Below, in pieces: positions 14,843 to 21,491 of a DNA stretch of 21,491 nucleotides. Positions within the stretch are counted from its first letter, which is position 1; each line of letters starts with the position of its first letter. The DNA comes from Clostridiales bacterium UBA4080 (lineage in GTDB: Bacteria > Bacillota > Clostridia > Lachnospirales > Vallitaleaceae), in NCBI GenBank assembly GCA_002381865.1, contig DFYO01000001.1:247-21737 (forward strand), read 5' to 3'. Made by a program: the position numbers and the translations under genes. Below the pieces are notes generated by a model. That model did not search any database, had not been told where the DNA came from, and worked only from the letters and a program-made list of their open reading frames with translations.

Positions 14843-15562
14843 ATGGGATTAATTAAATTTATCAAAGAAGAAATAGCAGTTATTAGAGACAGAGACCCTG
14901 CAATAAAGTCAAATATGGAGGTCTTTTTATACCCGAGCTTTCATGCTATTATGAGACATAGAGTTGCACACTGGTTATATAAAAGGAAAAGATATTTTTT
15001 GTCTAGATGGATTTCACAGACAGGGGTAAGGAAAACGGGCATTGAAATACATCCAGGTGCAGTAATAGGAAAAGGTCTTTTTATTGACCATGGTAACGGA
15101 GTTGTAATTGGCGAGACCTGTGAAATTGGTGATAATGTTACGATTTATCAAGGAGTAACCTTGGGAGGAACAGGTAAAGAAACAGGGAAAAGACATCCTA
15201 CTATTGGCAATAATGTAATGATTAGTACAGGTGCCAAGGTATTAGGTTCAATTATGATTGGTGATGATTCTAAGATAGGAGCGGGCTCCGTTGTTCTTGG
15301 AGACATACCTCCTTATGCAACAGTTGTTGGTATTCCGGGAAGAGTGGTTAGAATTAGAAATTCTAAAATACATCCAAATGACGATCTGGATCAGGTTCAC
15401 CTGCCAGACCCCGTTAAGATGGAAATGTGCAAATTAGCAATTAGGATAGAAAGACTAGAGCAATTATATGGTGTTTCTGAGGAAGAACTGATAGAATTAA
15501 AGGAAGAAAGATGCAAAAATTGTAATTGCTTGGATGAAGATATATTAAAACAAGGAGAATAG
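14843..15562 (+). CDS. cysE: Serine O-acetyltransferase
   Basis: CysE makes O-acetylserine from serine and acetyl-CoA, the first step of cysteine synthesis. The 239-residue protein has the helical N-terminal region and a left-handed beta-helix of hexapeptide repeats (about 57-170), with DHGNGVVIGET and the loop GGTGKETGKRHPTIG typical of the family. The C-terminus is unusual: C224, C227 and C229 form CKNCNC. A GTG at 14828 would extend the frame, but GGAGG (14830-14834) overlaps that codon and sits 8 bases before ATG 14843, which is therefore chosen. It is the first gene behind the T-box and is only 5 bases from cysS. No cysK is present in the window. Confidence 0.96.
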   Translation: MGLIKFIKEEIAVIRDRDPAIKSNMEVFLYPSFHAIMRHRVAHWLYKRKRYFLSRWISQTGVRKTGIEIHPGAVIGKGLFIDHGNGVVIGETCEIGDNVTIYQGVTLGGTGKETGKRHPTIGNNVMISTGAKVLGSIMIGDDSKIGAGSVVLGDIPPYATVVGIPGRVVRIRNSKIHPNDDLDQVHLPDPVKMEMCKLAIRIERLEQLYGVSEEELIELKEERCKNCNCLDEDILKQGE

Positions 15563-15567
15563 GTAAC

Positions 15568-16974
15568 ATGAAACTGTACAACACATTAACTAGAACTATC
15601 GAGGATTTTAAGCCTATTGAGGAAGGTAAGGTAGGTATGTATACCTGCGGGCCCACAGTATACCATTATGCACATATCGGGAATCTTAAAACCTATATTC
15701 TCGAAGATGTTTTGCAAAAATCATTGGAATATTTAGGCTATGATGTAAAAAGAGTTATGAACATTACAGATGTTGGGCATTTAGAGTCTGATTCAGATGA
15801 GGGCGAGGATAAAATGCTAAAGGGTGCGATCAGAGAAAATAAAACTGTATGGGAGGTTGCAGATTTCTATACACAGGCATTTTTCAATGATTGTGAAAAG
15901 CTAAATATTAAAAAGCCTCAAGTTATTGCAAAGGCTACTGATTATATTGATACCTATATTAATATGATTGAAGAGTTAGAAAAAAAGGGATTTACATATT
16001 TTGTTAATGGAAATGTTTACTTTGATATTTCAAAGTTTCCTGAATATACAAAGCTTTCAAAGATGAACCTTGATGAGCTCCAAATAGGAGCGCGAGATGA
16101 TGTGGAGCATGATGAGAATAAAAAAAATCCACAGGACTTTGTTTTGTGGTTTACAAAATCAAAATTCGAAAATCAAGCTATGAAATGGGATTCACCTTGG
16201 GGAATAGGCTATCCAGGCTGGCATATGGAGTGTTCTGCTATTGCACTTAAGCATTTAGGAGAAAGATTAGACATCCATTGTGGAGGGGTTGATCATATTC
16301 CAGTTCATCATACCAATGAAATTGCACAAACTGAAAGCTTTACAGGAAAGCCTTGGGTCAATTATTGGTGGCATGGAGAATTTCTATTAGACCAGACAGG
16401 TAAAATGAGTAAATCCAAGGGAGAATTTTTGACAGTCAGCTTATTGGAAAATAAAGGCTATAAGCCTGTAGTTTATAGATTTTATGTATTAAATAGTCAT
16501 TATAGAAAGCAATTAATTTTTACCTTTGAATCCTTGGATATGGCTAAGGCGGCTTATGACAAGCTAAAAAACAGAGTTAGTGTAATTGCAAAGGATACTG
16601 TAGCTGCTAAGGAAATAAGTGAGTCAATGGAGCAATATATAAAAGATTTCAAGGAAGCATTAACAGATGACCTTAATATATCAAATGCAATTACTGTTCT
16701 TCATGAGGTTGTAAAAACCGATAAGCTTGAAAACAGTGAAAAATTATTATTAATTGAAAGCTTTGAACAAGTCTTTTCATTGGACCTTCTAAAAAAAGAG
16801 GATAATGAATTTACCAAGGAAGAAGAAGCATATATTAAAGAAATGATAGAATTAAGAAAAGCAGCTAAGAAAAATAAGGATTTTTCTGAGGCAGACAAAA
16901 TAAGAGATGAGCTTTTTGATAAAGGAATAATAATTGAAGATACCAGAGAGGGAGTTAAGTATAGAAAGGCTTAA
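15568..16974 (+). CDS. cysS: Cysteinyl-tRNA synthetase
   Basis: This monomeric class I synthetase charges tRNA-Cys. The 468-residue length is normal. HIGH appears as HIGN (36-39), after the zinc ligand C27 in CGPTVY. KMSKS is exact at 279-283. Further zinc-ligand contexts GWHMECS and GGVDHIPVHHTNE are present. The C-terminal helical domain ends with the RKAAKKNKDFSEADKIRDEL pattern common to CysRS. The ATG has AAGGAGA (15552-15558) upstream, inside the end of cysE. Sharing the T-box leader with cysE ties charging and synthesis of cysteine to the same signal. Confidence 0.98.
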   Translation: MKLYNTLTRTIEDFKPIEEGKVGMYTCGPTVYHYAHIGNLKTYILEDVLQKSLEYLGYDVKRVMNITDVGHLESDSDEGEDKMLKGAIRENKTVWEVADFYTQAFFNDCEKLNIKKPQVIAKATDYIDTYINMIEELEKKGFTYFVNGNVYFDISKFPEYTKLSKMNLDELQIGARDDVEHDENKKNPQDFVLWFTKSKFENQAMKWDSPWGIGYPGWHMECSAIALKHLGERLDIHCGGVDHIPVHHTNEIAQTESFTGKPWVNYWWHGEFLLDQTGKMSKSKGEFLTVSLLENKGYKPVVYRFYVLNSHYRKQLIFTFESLDMAKAAYDKLKNRVSVIAKDTVAAKEISESMEQYIKDFKEALTDDLNISNAITVLHEVVKTDKLENSEKLLLIESFEQVFSLDLLKKEDNEFTKEEEAYIKEMIELRKAAKKNKDFSEADKIRDELFDKGIIIEDTREGVKYRKA

Positions 16975-16985
16975 AGAGGTGTTTA

Positions 16986-17423
16986 GTGGATAATATATTT
17001 GAATATTTAGAAGAAAAATTTCAGCTTTCACAAATAAAATTAAATCAGTATTCTCCTCTTGTGCTTGCATATATAGGAGACGCAGTATATGAAATGATAA
17101 TCCGTACAATGGTTGTATATGAAGGCAATACTCAAGTCAATAGGATGCACAAAAAATCTAAGGATTTTGTAAAAGCCTCTGCTCAGGCAAATATATATTA
17201 TTCAATTGAGGAGCTGTTAACAGAACAGGAAATAGAGGTTTTTAAAAGAGGAAGAAATGCAAAAACCTCAACCAAAGCAAAAAATGCCAGTCTTAATGAT
17301 TATAAAGCAGCTACTGGCTTTGAGACCTTAATAGGCTACTTGTATTTAAACAAAGAGCATAAAAGAATTATTGACATTGTAGCAGAAGGAGTAAAAAGAT
17401 GCAGCAATCAGGTAAATTTATAA
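16986..17423 (+). CDS. mrnC: Mini-ribonuclease III
   Basis: MrnC is an RNase III catalytic domain without the RNA-binding domain, known in Bacillus to mature the ends of 23S rRNA. The 145-residue protein has the signature LAYIGDAVYE (27-36) with catalytic-type acidic residues D32 and E36, and the second conserved region RGRNAKTSTKAKNASLNDYKAATGFE split over about 86-112, ending in the acidic active-site region. The start is GTG with AGAGGTG 5 bases upstream. It lies 11 bases after cysS, as in Bacillus. The last 25 bases overlap the start of the next gene. Confidence 0.94.
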   Translation: MDNIFEYLEEKFQLSQIKLNQYSPLVLAYIGDAVYEMIIRTMVVYEGNTQVNRMHKKSKDFVKASAQANIYYSIEELLTEQEIEVFKRGRNAKTSTKAKNASLNDYKAATGFETLIGYLYLNKEHKRIIDIVAEGVKRCSNQVNL

Positions 17424-19051
17424 AAGGAGCATTAATTCTTTCTGTAGCAGGAATGCTTGCAAAATTTGTAAGTGTTTTTTATAAGATACCATTGAATCTA
17501 CTTGTTGGGGATAGTGGAATTGGTTATTACCAAACCATTTTTCCAATATTTTCTATTTTGATTTCTGCGGGCTTTATTGGGATTCCGAATGCACTATCAA
17601 AGCTTATGGCAGAACAGATTGCTATAGGCAGAATTGATGAAGCAAAGCAGATATTTAAAGATACCTTTAAAATGAGCGTTGCTTTGGGAATAGCTGTAAG
17701 TTTTCTTATGGTTGTCTTTGCAAAGCCTTTAATCAAGCTAATAGGATGGCCGGAAGGAATTGAGTATGTTATTTGGGGATTTGCAATCGCACCAGTTTTT
17801 GTTTTTATAACTGGAGCAATAAAAGGATATTTTCAAGGCTTTCAGGTTATGCTGCCAACAGCCTTAAGTCAGATAATAGAAAATTTTACTAAGGTTGTTA
17901 TTGGTATTTCCTTGGTTTCAGTAATGGTAAGCAGTAATATGATTACTGCAAAAGCAGTTGGAGGAGCTGCATTTGGGACTTCAATTGGCTTTATTGTATC
18001 AGCGGCAGCGCTTACGGGCTTTTATTATAAAAAAAGGCATATCATTGAAAGTAATGCAAAAACAGAATACGAATTTAATTTTGAAGAGGTATCTGTTTTT
18101 GACAGCAACAAAGCCTATTCTTTTAAAAGACAATTAATCAAGATTGTTAAACTTGCTATTCCTGTATCTATCTCGGCGGCAGTATTTTCAATTATGAGCA
18201 CGGCAGACTCACTTACGCTTCCTTCGTGCTTTAAACTTATTGGATACAGCTCTAAATATGCAAATGAGATAATTGGAAAAATGGGGAATGCATATAGTGT
18301 AATCAATTTTCCATTAACGATTAGTGTAGCTTTGGCTATTAGTATTTTACCTGCAATTTCTGAGGCGGCGGCATTGAAAAATACAAAAGCTTTAGTTGAA
18401 AAAGTAAAACAAGGAATTAAACTTGCAATAATGCTTGCATTACCTGCAGCTGCAGGACTGTTTATATTAGCAGAGCCAATTATGAAGCTGCTTTATCCCA
18501 AAAGCATGGGGTCCTTTTATTATTTGCAGATTTATAGTATTTGTTTGATATTTATAATAATTGGACAGACACTTACTGGAATATTACAAGGAGTCTCAAA
18601 AGCAAGTGTTCCCTTATACGCACTAGCAGGAGCTATTATTGTAAAGGTTTTATTAAATTATCTGCTTGTACCAACAGCACTTAAGGGTATTGGAGCAGGA
18701 GTTTCTTCAATTGCATACTATGCAACAATTATGGTGATAAACTATATTGTAATAAAAAGGACAATCAGCCTAAAACTTGATTGGATGGGAATGCTAATTA
18801 AACCAATAGTGGCAACAATAGGTATGATGTTTGTTGTGTTTATAAGCTTTCCGCTTATTTATAATTTTATGATTAAGGTAATTGGGAAAGGATTAGGCAA
18901 TGCAGTTTCAACTTTAATTACAGTATCATTGGGAATACTTATGTATATTATTATATTATTATATACAAAGTCATTTTCAAGAGAGGAACTAAGCCTTTTG
19001 CCAAAGAACAAGAAGATTATTAATTTTTTAGAAAAAAGAAAATTGCTATAG
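17399..19051 (+). CDS. SpoVB/YtgP-like lipid flippase of the MOP superfamily
   Basis: A 550-residue polytopic membrane protein with about 14 hydrophobic segments, of the polysaccharide-biosynthesis (COG2244) group. The N-terminus has the SpoVB/YtgP pattern: AGMLAKFVSVFYKIPLNLLVG (about 13-33) then GIGYYQTIFPIFSILISAGF. Members move undecaprenyl-linked precursors such as lipid II across the membrane, either in growing cells or for the spore cortex; which role applies here cannot be read from the sequence. The ATG lies inside mrnC, giving a 25-bp overlap, with GAAGGAG (17385-17391) 7 bases upstream. This gene is not at this place in the Bacillus cluster. The placement suggests co-expression with mrnC and rlmB. 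Confidence 0.87.
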   Translation: MQQSGKFIKGALILSVAGMLAKFVSVFYKIPLNLLVGDSGIGYYQTIFPIFSILISAGFIGIPNALSKLMAEQIAIGRIDEAKQIFKDTFKMSVALGIAVSFLMVVFAKPLIKLIGWPEGIEYVIWGFAIAPVFVFITGAIKGYFQGFQVMLPTALSQIIENFTKVVIGISLVSVMVSSNMITAKAVGGAAFGTSIGFIVSAAALTGFYYKKRHIIESNAKTEYEFNFEEVSVFDSNKAYSFKRQLIKIVKLAIPVSISAAVFSIMSTADSLTLPSCFKLIGYSSKYANEIIGKMGNAYSVINFPLTISVALAISILPAISEAAALKNTKALVEKVKQGIKLAIMLALPAAAGLFILAEPIMKLLYPKSMGSFYYLQIYSICLIFIIIGQTLTGILQGVSKASVPLYALAGAIIVKVLLNYLLVPTALKGIGAGVSSIAYYATIMVINYIVIKRTISLKLDWMGMLIKPIVATIGMMFVVFISFPLIYNFMIKVIGKGLGNAVSTLITVSLGILMYIIILLYTKSFSREELSLLPKNKKIINFLEKRKLL

Positions 19052-19067
19052 CAATGAAAGGAATTAT

Positions 19068-19811
19068 ATGGAAAATCAAGATTTGATTATTGAAGGAAGA
19101 AATTTGATTTTAGAAGCATTAAAGGCAGACAGAAGTATTGACAGATTATTTGTTATAGATAGCGAGCAACAAAGCGGACCTATGAAGGCAATAATTGCTG
19201 AGGCAAGAAAAAGAGGTGTATTAGTAAAGTTTGAAAGCAAGGATTATTTGGATAAAATATCAGTGACAAAAAAACATCAGGGCGTAATTGCTTATGTAGC
19301 AGCCTATGATTATGTTGAGGTTGAGGATATGCTAAAAATTGCTGAGGAAAAAAACGAAGCTCCTTTTTTAATATTGTTAGATAGTATAGAAGATCCTCAT
19401 AACCTTGGAGCAATTATAAGAACAGCTAATATTGCAGGAGCTCATGGAGTAATAATTCCAAAAAGAAGAGCAGTGGGGCTAACGGCAACAGTTGCAAAAA
19501 CCTCTGCAGGAGCAATTGAGTACACACCAGTAGCACGTGTAACTAATCTTGCAAGAACCCTTGATGACTTGAAGGAAAAAGGGGTGTGGGTAGCTTGTGC
19601 AGATATGGATGGAGAAATAATGTATAAGGTGGATCTTAAAGGGCCTTTATGTATTGTTGTTGGAGGAGAAGGAGCAGGAGTAAGTAAGTTGGTAAAAGAA
19701 AAATGTGATTTTATTGCAAGGATTCCAATGAAGGGAGAAATATCTTCCTTAAATGCATCAGTTGCTACTGCGGTAATGGTATTTGAAGCAGTAAGACAAA
19801 GAATGAAATAA
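19068..19811 (+). CDS. rlmB: 23S rRNA (guanosine-2'-O-)-methyltransferase RlmB
   Basis: A SPOUT-class (TrmH family) AdoMet-dependent methyltransferase, expected to modify G2251 (E. coli numbering) of 23S rRNA. The 247-residue protein has a short N-terminal substrate-binding domain (IIEGRNLILEAL at about 7-18). The three SPOUT motifs follow: DPHNLGAIIRTA (about 109-120), the glycine-rich VVGGEGAGVS (about 203-212) and SLNASVATAV (about 227-236). These form the knotted cofactor site. The ATG has AAAGGA 5 bases upstream and lies 16 bases after the flippase gene. In Bacillus (yacO) it likewise sits between mrnC and yacP. Confidence 0.94.
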   Translation: MENQDLIIEGRNLILEALKADRSIDRLFVIDSEQQSGPMKAIIAEARKRGVLVKFESKDYLDKISVTKKHQGVIAYVAAYDYVEVEDMLKIAEEKNEAPFLILLDSIEDPHNLGAIIRTANIAGAHGVIIPKRRAVGLTATVAKTSAGAIEYTPVARVTNLARTLDDLKEKGVWVACADMDGEIMYKVDLKGPLCIVVGGEGAGVSKLVKEKCDFIARIPMKGEISSLNASVATAVMVFEAVRQRMK

Positions 19812-19846
19812 TAGGAAGGATTTTAATAATAATCATTTTTCAGGTA

Positions 19847-19875
19847 TTAACAAAAGATACTTTATGTAGTATACT
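19847..19875 (+). promoter_or_regulatory. Sigma-A-type promoter for yacP-sigH
   Basis: TTAACA (19847-19852) and TATACT (19870-19875) are separated by exactly 17 bp, five of six matches each. The start would be near 19882, giving a leader of about 45 nt before yacP. Short inverted repeats overlap it: GTAGT/ACTAC (19866-19870 with 19881-19885) and CTTGT/ACAAG (19874-19878 with 19884-19888). Confidence 0.78.
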
Positions 19876-19927
19876 TGTTAACTACAAGGAAAAAAGCTTT
19901 AAGCTATTTTCGGGGAAGGGGAATGCT

Positions 19928-20443
19928 TTGGCAAAGGATATACTAGTTATAGATGGATACAATATAATATATGGCTGGGAAGAGCTAAAAGAGCTTGCCG
20001 AAAAGGATTCACTAGAGAATGCGAGACTAAAGCTCTTAGAGGAAATGTCAAACCTTCAAGGATATTGTCATAATGAGATTATAGTTGTATTTGATGCACA
20101 TAAGGTAAAAAAGGGTGTTAGAAAAAAATATAAGCATACAAACATACAAGTTATTTATACAAAAGATACAGAAACGGCAGATCATTATATTGAAAGACTT
20201 GTTGCACAAAAGGCTAAAGATGCAAAAATCAGAGTAGCAACCTCGGATGGATTAGAGCAAATAATTATTTTGGGACACGGAGCAACCAGAGTTTCAGCCC
20301 AAGAGCTGGCAGAAGAGGTTAAGCTAGTCAAAGAACAAAATAAGAAAAAATATTTAGAAAAGCCAAAGGTCAACAACAATAGATTAGAAGGTCACCTAAA
20401 TGAAAAGGTACTGCGTTGGATGGAAAAAAAGAGGCGTGAATAA
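19928..20443 (+). CDS. yacP: NYN-domain ribonuclease YacP (Rae1-like)
   Basis: A 171-residue protein of the YacP/NYN (PIN-like) nuclease family. The Bacillus subtilis member, Rae1, is a ribosome-associated endoribonuclease cutting mRNA in the ribosomal A site. Family features are VIDGYNIIYGW (7-17), VVFDAHKVKKG (53-63), TKDTETADHYIE (78-89) and RVATSDGLEQIIILGHGA (102-119), which place acidic residues D9, D56, D85 and D107 in a PIN-like active site. The C-terminus is basic. The start is TTG, with AAGGGG 6 bases upstream; a nearby ATG (19923) is in another frame. It lies directly before sigH, as in Bacillus. Confidence 0.92.
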   Translation: MAKDILVIDGYNIIYGWEELKELAEKDSLENARLKLLEEMSNLQGYCHNEIIVVFDAHKVKKGVRKKYKHTNIQVIYTKDTETADHYIERLVAQKAKDAKIRVATSDGLEQIIILGHGATRVSAQELAEEVKLVKEQNKKKYLEKPKVNNNRLEGHLNEKVLRWMEKKRRE

Positions 20444-20460
20444 ACCGGGAGGTGGTTTTT

Positions 20461-21099
20461 TTGGGAGAAGTTGTTGCATTTGAGGAATTACCCCTTTACA
20501 ATGACCAGGAATTAGTAGGTCTTGTAAGGGATGGACATGATTTTGCATTAGACTATTTGATGAATAAATATAAGGTGCTGGTTGAAAGAAAAGCAAAGTC
20601 CTATTATTTGATAGGAGCGAGTAAAGACGATATTATTCAAGAGGGTATGATTGGCTTATTTAAAGCAATAAGAGATTACAATCCTAACAGAGAAGCGTCT
20701 TTTTATTCATTCGCAGATTTATGTGTTACAAGACAGATGATTTCTGCGGTTAAAGCTTCAACAAGGCAAAAACATATGCCCTTAAATACATACATTTCAT
20801 TAAACAAGCCGATTTTTGAAGAGGATAATGACAAAACGGACTTGATGGAAATTACACCTTCAAACAAGATAGTTGACCCTGAAGAGGTTTTTATTGGTGA
20901 GGAAAATCTTCATATTATTGAGGATGAGCTGTCAAAAAGACTTAGCAAAATGGAAAATGAAATTTTGAGATTATATGTTCAGGGAATAAATTATGTGGAA
21001 ATTGCAGAAATGACAGAAAGATCAGTTAAGTCTGTAGACAATGCACTGCAAAGAATCAAAAAAAAGGTTGAACAAATTGTGAGAGAAAAGCAAGATTAG
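20461..21099 (+). CDS. sigH: RNA polymerase sigma-H factor
   Basis: A sigma-70 family factor of the SigH (Spo0H) group, which in Bacillus drives early sporulation and transition-phase genes. The 212-residue protein has region 2 (about 12-85), including the core-binding DDIIQEGMIGLFKAIRDYNP, then FYSFADLCVTRQMISAVK. Region 4 is at about 150-205 (LSKMENEILRLYVQGINYVEIAEM, then a helix-turn-helix with RSVKSVDNALQRIKKKV). The start is TTG: the near-perfect Shine-Dalgarno GGGAGGTGG (20447-20455) overlaps an in-frame GTG (20452) and lies about 8 bases before TTG 20461. It follows yacP by 17 bases and no terminator lies between. The presence of SigH suggests, but does not prove, sporulation. Confidence 0.95.
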   Translation: MGEVVAFEELPLYNDQELVGLVRDGHDFALDYLMNKYKVLVERKAKSYYLIGASKDDIIQEGMIGLFKAIRDYNPNREASFYSFADLCVTRQMISAVKASTRQKHMPLNTYISLNKPIFEEDNDKTDLMEITPSNKIVDPEEVFIGEENLHIIEDELSKRLSKMENEILRLYVQGINYVEIAEMTERSVKSVDNALQRIKKKVEQIVREKQD

Positions 21100-21102
21100 T
21101 AC

Positions 21103-21130
21103 TTGCAAAACATAAAAATTGTAGTATAAT
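21103..21130 (+). promoter_or_regulatory. Promoter for tRNA-Thr
   Basis: TTGCAA (21103-21108) and a perfect TATAAT (21125-21130) with a 16-bp spacer lie 3 bases after the sigH stop and 46 bases before the tRNA. This gives the tRNA its own transcript in addition to any readthrough from sigH. Confidence 0.75.
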
Positions 21131-21176
21131 CATATAGGATGAAAGTGACGCAGAGCACTTTTTGAAATCAGATTAA

Positions 21177-21249
<73 letters not shown>

Positions 21250-21255
21250 TGAAAT

Positions 21256-21279
21256 AGCAACCTTAGGGTTGCTTTTTTG
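21256..21279 (+). terminator. Intrinsic terminator after tRNA-Thr
   Basis: GCAACC (21257-21262) pairs with GGTTGC (21267-21272) around TTAG, extended by an A-T pair, and is followed by a run of six T. It starts 7 bases after the tRNA. Confidence 0.88.
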
Positions 21280-21408
21280 CTTTCTAATATAAGGCGGAGG
21301 CTTTTACTCCAGTATACTTCTGAATAAAAAACCCAATGTTTCTTTTAGCACCCATATCAGATGAAAAAATTATAATACAAGAAAGTGCCCCGTAATTATT
21401 GTCAAACT

Positions 21409-21438
21409 AACTTCCCGAATGCCGAAAAACGGGAAGTT
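21409..21438. repeat. 9-bp perfect hairpin in the right-hand tail
   Basis: AACTTCCCG (21409-21417) and CGGGAAGTT (21430-21438) are perfect inverted repeats around a 12-nt loop. There is no long T-run on either side, so a standard terminator is unlikely. It stands out as CG-rich in an AT-rich stretch. Confidence 0.7.
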
Positions 21439-21465
21439 TCAATAAAAATTTACGTACGAAAAAAT

Positions 21466-21489
21466 AGCTCGTTAAATTTTGCGCGAGTT
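21466..21489. repeat. Short inverted repeat at the window's right edge
   Basis: AGCTCG (21466-21471) and CGAGTT (21484-21489) can pair over six positions including one G-U. It follows a CGTACG palindrome (21452-21457 region) and lies 27 bases after the larger hairpin. The structure may continue past the window edge. Confidence 0.45.
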
Positions 21490-21491
21490 TC

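Larger units (their letters stand above)
21280..21491. other. Non-coding tail without a recognisable gene
   Basis: These 212 bases hold no convincing reading frame, RNA family or promoter apart from the two inverted repeats listed separately. A minus-strand frame of about 40 codons (about 21288-21408) has no ribosome-binding site. In related genomes rpmG, secE and nusG or an EF-Tu gene often follow sigH, so this could be the leader of such an operon or a dispersed repeat. Confidence 0.5.

Noticed and set aside
21288..21408. A minus-strand frame of about 40 codons after tRNA-Thr
   Set aside because: The translation reads somewhat protein-like, but there is no start with a ribosome-binding site, no homology recognised and it begins just after a stop. 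It may be a decayed fragment, but this cannot be supported.

Overview
This is a low-G+C window with the gene content and signals of a sporulating or spore-ancestry clostridial Firmicute. It carries sigH and a SpoVB-type flippase, a T-box riboswitch, S-layer-homology (SLH) surface proteins, strong Shine-Dalgarno sites, frequent TTG/GTG starts and tRNA genes without an encoded CCA end. G+C content was judged by eye, and a genus cannot be assigned from the sequence alone.

Layout: (1) 1-205, the 3' end of one tRNA, a complete tRNA-Met(CAT) and a terminator. (2) 261-4416, a promoter and then ispF, a DUF2156 protein, an Eis-like acetyltransferase and gltX, all on the plus strand. (3) 4417-14412, a block of unrelated genes: a secreted SLH/GHL10 glycosidase-like protein, the azlC-azlD branched-chain amino acid exporter pair, a GlpA-like FAD oxidoreductase with a BFD-like [2Fe-2S] domain, a complete four-module cobalamin-dependent methionine synthase (metH, the only minus-strand gene), and a secreted RCC1-repeat/SLH protein. 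(4) 14546-19811, a promoter and a cysteine-specific T-box leader followed by cysE-cysS-mrnC-spoVB-like-rlmB, tightly packed with one 25-bp overlap. (5) 19847-21099, a separate promoter, yacP (rae1) and sigH. (6) 21103-21279, tRNA-Thr(GGT) with its own promoter and terminator. (7) 21280-21491, a hairpin-rich tail with no convincing gene.

The order ispF, gltX, cysE, cysS, mrnC, rlmB, yacP, sigH is the one known from Bacillus and relatives. Here it is kept but opened at three places: two GNAT-fold genes after ispF, the roughly 10-kb block after gltX, and a lipid flippase gene between mrnC and rlmB. The T-box shows that cysteine synthesis and cysteinyl-tRNA charging are controlled together by uncharged tRNA-Cys, and that the downstream RNA-processing genes can be read from the same transcript. 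No defence system, CRISPR array, prophage or insertion sequence is visible. The least explained items are the DUF2156/Eis-like pair, the RCC1-SLH fusion, the dyad between metH and the RCC1 gene, and the structured tail. Several start codons were set by Shine-Dalgarno position rather than by longest reading frame (gltX, azlC, azlD, cysE, sigH).
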